From: Microcaldota archaeon
Lineage (GTDB): Archaea > Micrarchaeota > Micrarchaeia > Burarchaeales > JACQQB01
DNA length: 7,450 bases
Assembly: GCA_016207225.1 (NCBI GenBank)
Contig: JACQQB010000023.1
Coordinates: 1 to 7,450, forward strand
Direction of reading: 5' to 3'
The notes below the pieces were generated by a model. That model saw only the letters and a program-made list of their open reading frames with translations, was not told the origin of the DNA and made no database searches. The translations under genes were made by a program, and so were the position numbers. Positions 5,316 to 7,450 of this stretch are shown one piece after another; the stretch's first letter is position 1; the number at the start of each line of letters is the position of its first letter.

Positions 5316-5789
5316 CTACACTCTCTTTAATTTTTTCAAACAATCGTCTAAAATCCTGTTGACTGACGTCTGTTTCCGCTCAAGCTTCTCTAAAACAATA
5401 CCATGTATCTCAAATGCGATTTTCATAGTGTCTCTCTCTTTTTTCGGAAGCAGTTCCAATATGATAGGCCCTACCAGACTTAATTTTTTTCTTATATTCA
5501 TCTTGTGTTTCTTTATCTCCAAAATAATCCTTTCACCTTCATTTGTAATCCGATATACTCTCTTTCCTCGTTTTCCCGTATCTATATGCTTGATTATGCG
5601 TTTGTTCTCCATATCCTCTAGCAAAGGGTATAAGGCACCCTTACTCGGTGTCCATTTTCCATTGGAATTCTGAGTTATTGTCTTGATTATCTCATATCCA
5701 GACATCGGTTTTTTTCTCAGAATAAGTAAAACATAGATGAAAAGATGTCCTCTGCCCGATTTCATCCCTAACCGGCCTTTTCGTATCAT
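5316..5789 (-). CDS. PadR-family transcriptional regulator
   Basis: The open frame reaches 6221, but only the part from ATG 5787-5789 is a plausible gene (157 residues), since further upstream it crosses the divergent promoter and the antisense of the ABC gene. The N-terminal winged helix is typical of PadR: LLILRKKPMSGYEIIKTI (21-38), then W46-x-PSKGALYPLLEDMENKRII (to about 66), and the wing GKRGKRVYRITNEG (72-85). The C-terminal part (about 86-157) is a basic helical dimerisation region of the short, one- to two-helix type. ATG 5763-5765 (M9) is an alternative that fits the family's usual short N-terminus. No good ribosome binding site is seen for either. PadR proteins usually repress a neighbouring transport or detoxification gene until a small hydrophobic ligand binds, so the divergent ABC exporter is the obvious target. 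The gene is convergent with the HxlR gene, with two bases between the stops. Confidence 0.9.
   Translation of the reverse strand: MIRKGRLGMKSGRGHLFIYVLLILRKKPMSGYEIIKTITQNSNGKWTPSKGALYPLLEDMENKRIIKHIDTGKRGKRVYRITNEGERIILEIKKHKMNIRKKLSLVGPIILELLPKKERDTMKIAFEIHGIVLEKLERKQTSVNRILDDCLKKLKRV
5331..5336 (+). terminator. Oligo-U terminator of the HxlR gene, inside the end of the PadR gene
   Basis: TTTAATTTTTT lies about 18 bases past the HxlR stop, with six U at 5331-5336. On the minus strand this codes for lysines near the PadR C-terminus. It mirrors the terminator at 5305-5310. Confidence 0.5.
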
Positions 5790-5804
5790 AATAACAGCTT
5801 CAAT

Positions 5805-5832
5805 AGTTCTATATAGAACTGTTCTATACAGT
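5805..5832. promoter_or_regulatory. Tandem palindromes, candidate PadR operator
   Basis: AGTTCTATATAGAACT (5805-5820) is a perfect 16-bp palindrome. It overlaps a second one with arms ACTGT (5818-5822) and ACAGT (5828-5832) around five bases. The half-site GTTCTATA occurs at 5806-5813 and again at 5821-5828, 15 bases apart, and inverted at 5812-5819. The first palindrome covers the predicted padR transcript start near 5816. The whole array lies just upstream of the TATA element that serves the ABC gene, so one bound complex could affect both promoters. Confidence 0.6.
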
Positions 5833-5836
5833 AATG

Positions 5837-5845
5837 TATATAAAC
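5837..5845. promoter_or_regulatory. TATA element shared by the PadR and ABC genes
   Basis: TATATAAAC reads as a TATA box to the right (predicted start near 5866, leader about 18 bases to ATG 5884). Its complement, GTTTATATA, is a near-ideal archaeal TATA box to the left (predicted start near 5816, leader about 27 bases to ATG 5789). A single element may therefore set both divergent transcripts. Confidence 0.55.
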
Positions 5846-5883
5846 GTATTCCAAGATAATAAGTAGAGTCAAAAGATGATAGG

Positions 5884-6567
5884 ATGGCCAAAATCAATCC
5901 AGAGATACTAAGGTTGGAAAAAGTATTCAAAATATACGAAATGGGCGAAGAAAAAATATTCGCTTTAAATAGCGTAGACTTCACAATAAAAAGGAATGAT
6001 TTCATAAGTATTCTTGGGCCAAGCGGAAGTGGTAAAAGCACTCTTCTCTCTGTAATCGGTTTATTGGATGAACCTACAAGTGGTGCAGTATATTTCGACG
6101 GTGTTGAAACAAACAGCCTGAATGAGAAGGAGCGTGCACATCTCAGAGGCAAGAAAATAGGCTTTGTCTTCCAGACATTCAACTTAATACCAAGCCTGAC
6201 AGTTCTCGAAAATGTATCCATCCCTTCTTTGCTTTATGGCGAGGATGAGGATGTAACAAACCAAAGGGCAATTGTAATACTCGATGACATTGGCATGAAG
6301 GAAAGGATTTTTCACTACCCTAACCAGCTAAGTGGTGGCCAGAGGCAAAGGGCAGCAATAGCAAGATCACTGATCAACAACCCTGAAATGATTCTTGCAG
6401 ATGAGCCAACGGGCAATCTGGATTTGAAGACTGGGCAGGATGTTTTAAGTATGTTCCAAAAGCTGCATGAGGAAGGCAAGACGATCCTAATAATAACTCA
6501 TGATCAGAACATAACAAAATCAACTGAAAAAACCATCAGAATATCAGATGGTAAAATTATAGGGTGA
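5884..6567 (+). CDS. ABC exporter ATPase, MacB/LolD-type
   Basis: This 227-residue nucleotide-binding subunit contains every ABC motif: Walker [10 protein letters not shown] (45-53), Q-loop Gln97 in [18 protein letters not shown], signature LSGGQRQR (149-156), Walker B MILADEP (169-175) with catalytic Glu174, the D-loop NLD (178-180) and switch His206 in ITHD. The GLLDEPTSG segment and the [11 protein letters not shown] region are typical of the LolD/MacB/FtsE-like group, which pairs with FtsX-like permeases to drive export or envelope work rather than nutrient uptake. The start has only a weak purine-rich site (GATGATAGG) ahead. The gene is divergent from a PadR regulator and followed after five bases by a secreted Ig-like protein, so a permease is expected further downstream, beyond the window. 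Export substrate unknown. Confidence 0.93.
   Translation: MAKINPEILRLEKVFKIYEMGEEKIFALNSVDFTIKRNDFISILGPSGSGKSTLLSVIGLLDEPTSGAVYFDGVETNSLNEKERAHLRGKKIGFVFQTFNLIPSLTVLENVSIPSLLYGEDEDVTNQRAIVILDDIGMKERIFHYPNQLSGGQRQRAAIARSLINNPEMILADEPTGNLDLKTGQDVLSMFQKLHEEGKTILIITHDQNITKSTEKTIRISDGKIIG
6561..6567 (+). promoter_or_regulatory. Ribosome binding site of the secreted protein, overlapping the ABC stop
   Basis: AGGGTGA includes GGTGA five bases before the ATG at 6573 and also contains the TGA stop of the ABC gene. This indicates one operon with coupled translation. Confidence 0.7.
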
Positions 6568-6572
6568 AAAAT

Positions 6573-7450
6573 ATGAAAAAAATGCTGTTAGTACTGGCAA
6601 TGTTAATGAGCCTAACGTTCGCTTCACTTTCCGTAGAATCCTTCGAAGTTTCTCCATCTTTGGTAAAGCCAGGTGAAGATGCCAACATAAAAATAACCCT
6701 GAAAAATGTCCAGCCTACGGGCTCGACTACTGCCACATCAGCCAAGAATGTCGCACTTTACCACCCTTCAGTCCAGGGAATATTGTTCAAAACTGAAAGC
6801 CCCACAGTTGTAGGCACTATAGAAGTAGGTGCAAGCGCAATCGCAAGCATACCGATTCGTGTATCACAGGATGCAACAGGCGGCATAATCGCCCCCACAT
6901 TCGTGATTCGCCAGGATGGCCAGAATGACCAGATTTTAACAGTACCAGTAAAAGTAACTAACCCGCCAATACTCGTGTTCTCTCTGGACAAGCAAACAAT
7001 ACAGGGTACTGACACATTGAACATCACAATAACAAACAACGGCGGGGCAATAAAAAAACTGACAATAAAAATCAATAATACTGACAAGTTCTCATTGGTT
7101 GGCTCAGACCAGATATTCGTACCAAATGTAACAAACACTGCAAATTTCCTAATGCCAATCGATTCAAGGAATGCAAACGAAGGCATAAACTCAATGATCC
7201 TGACTTTGAACTATGAGGGGGAAGGCGGTGAACTGGCAACAGAGTCAAAGTCAATATCCGTAAATGTAAAGAAAGAAAAAACAGACATAATCTTCACCCA
7301 GGACTCGAAACTGATAACCTCAAAGGACAACCTTCTGCAACTAAAGGTAAAAAACACAGGTAGGTTTTTGGAAGACTTCAGGATAGTGATAAACGATGAA
7401 AGCATAAAGCCAAAAGAATCCAACGAAATAAAACTAGGTAATCTCAACAC
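6573..7450 (+). CDS. Secreted Ig-like (COG1361/CARDB-type) protein of the ABC operon, 3' truncated
   Basis: The frame stays open from ATG 6573 to the window edge (292 codons, no stop). A signal peptide is clear: MKK, a hydrophobic core, and a likely cut after Ala17 (TFA|S). What follows looks like serial beta-sandwich modules: about 19-130 (begins FEVSPSLVKPGEDANIKITL), about 131-233 (LDKQTIQGTDTLNITITNNG), and a third starting near 238 (KLITSKDNLLQLKVKNTG). The recurring pattern of strand, then L-x-I-x-x-x-N-x-G, is that of CARDB/NEW3 domains in archaeal S-layer-like proteins grouped as COG1361. Three N-glycosylation sequons are present (Asn150, Asn168, Asn185). Its place five bases after a MacB-type ATPase suggests an extracytoplasmic partner of the exporter, perhaps with a C-terminal membrane anchor outside the window. 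Family assignment is by pattern, not alignment. Confidence 0.85.
   Translation, partial: MKKMLLVLAMLMSLTFASLSVESFEVSPSLVKPGEDANIKITLKNVQPTGSTTATSAKNVALYHPSVQGILFKTESPTVVGTIEVGASAIASIPIRVSQDATGGIIAPTFVIRQDGQNDQILTVPVKVTNPPILVFSLDKQTIQGTDTLNITITNNGGAIKKLTIKINNTDKFSLVGSDQIFVPNVTNTANFLMPIDSRNANEGINSMILTLNYEGEGGELATESKSISVNVKKEKTDIIFTQDSKLITSKDNLLQLKVKNTGRFLEDFRIVINDESIKPKESNEIKLGNLN

Noticed and set aside
5790..6221. N-terminal extension of the PadR reading frame, making a 301-residue protein
   Set aside because: The extra part is antisense to the ABC ATPase, crosses the divergent TATA and operator region, and has no PadR similarity. The family's N-terminus fits ATG 5789 or 5765.
6557..7450. Several minus-strand ORFs over the right-hand end
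   Set aside because: They are shadows of the secreted Ig-like protein, which reads open from ATG 6573 with a signal peptide and ribosome binding site on the plus strand.

Overview
The window looks archaeal, from an AT-rich genome whose lineage cannot be fixed from this stretch. The signs are TATA elements of the TTTAWATA type about 25 bases ahead of likely transcription starts, GGTGA-type ribosome binding sites mixed with leaderless starts, bare oligo-U terminators without GC hairpins, a membrane-anchored winged-helix protein, and a COG1361-like secreted protein behind an ABC ATPase. An uncultivated or DPANN-type archaeon is possible, but that is a guess. No RNA gene, CRISPR array, insertion sequence or attachment site was recognised.

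Layout, left to right. At 1-359 (+) lie the tail of an unknown gene and a small helical ORF joined to it by a TAATG overlap. At 356-1585 (-) is an orphan 409-residue, Arg-rich, helical or coiled-coil protein with a possibly structured 5' leader. At 1769-2638 (-) are a small exported protein and, upstream of it, a two-helix membrane protein with a C-terminal winged helix. The latter shares a symmetric TATA element with a histidine phosphatase (+, 2708-3313). A malate dehydrogenase of the LDH/MDH fold (+, 3351-4253) follows, probably read from a leaderless mRNA. It converges on a LUD-domain protein (-, 4247-4918), which is head to head with an HxlR-family regulator (+, 5017-5313). That gene converges on a PadR-family regulator (-, 5316-5789), which is head to head with an ABC exporter ATPase (+, 5884-6567). 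The ATPase gene is followed by a secreted Ig-like protein that runs off the right edge (+, 6573-7450).

How the genes may work together. From 2.1 to 6.6 kb the region alternates divergent and convergent pairs, and each of the three DNA-binding proteins faces a possible target across one short intergenic region. The HxlR/LUD gap holds an inverted repeat and repeated AAAGTATA boxes at both predicted start sites. The PadR/ABC gap holds a perfect 16-bp palindrome plus a second overlapping one at the predicted padR start. The simplest reading is two small self-regulated stress circuits: a redox- or electrophile-sensing HxlR switch over a LUD protein, and a ligand-sensing PadR switch over a MacB/LolD-like export system. 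These are inferences from layout and motifs.

No gene-free stretch exceeds 300 bases. The longest, 1586-1768, holds a terminator, a TATA element and a hairpin-forming leader.
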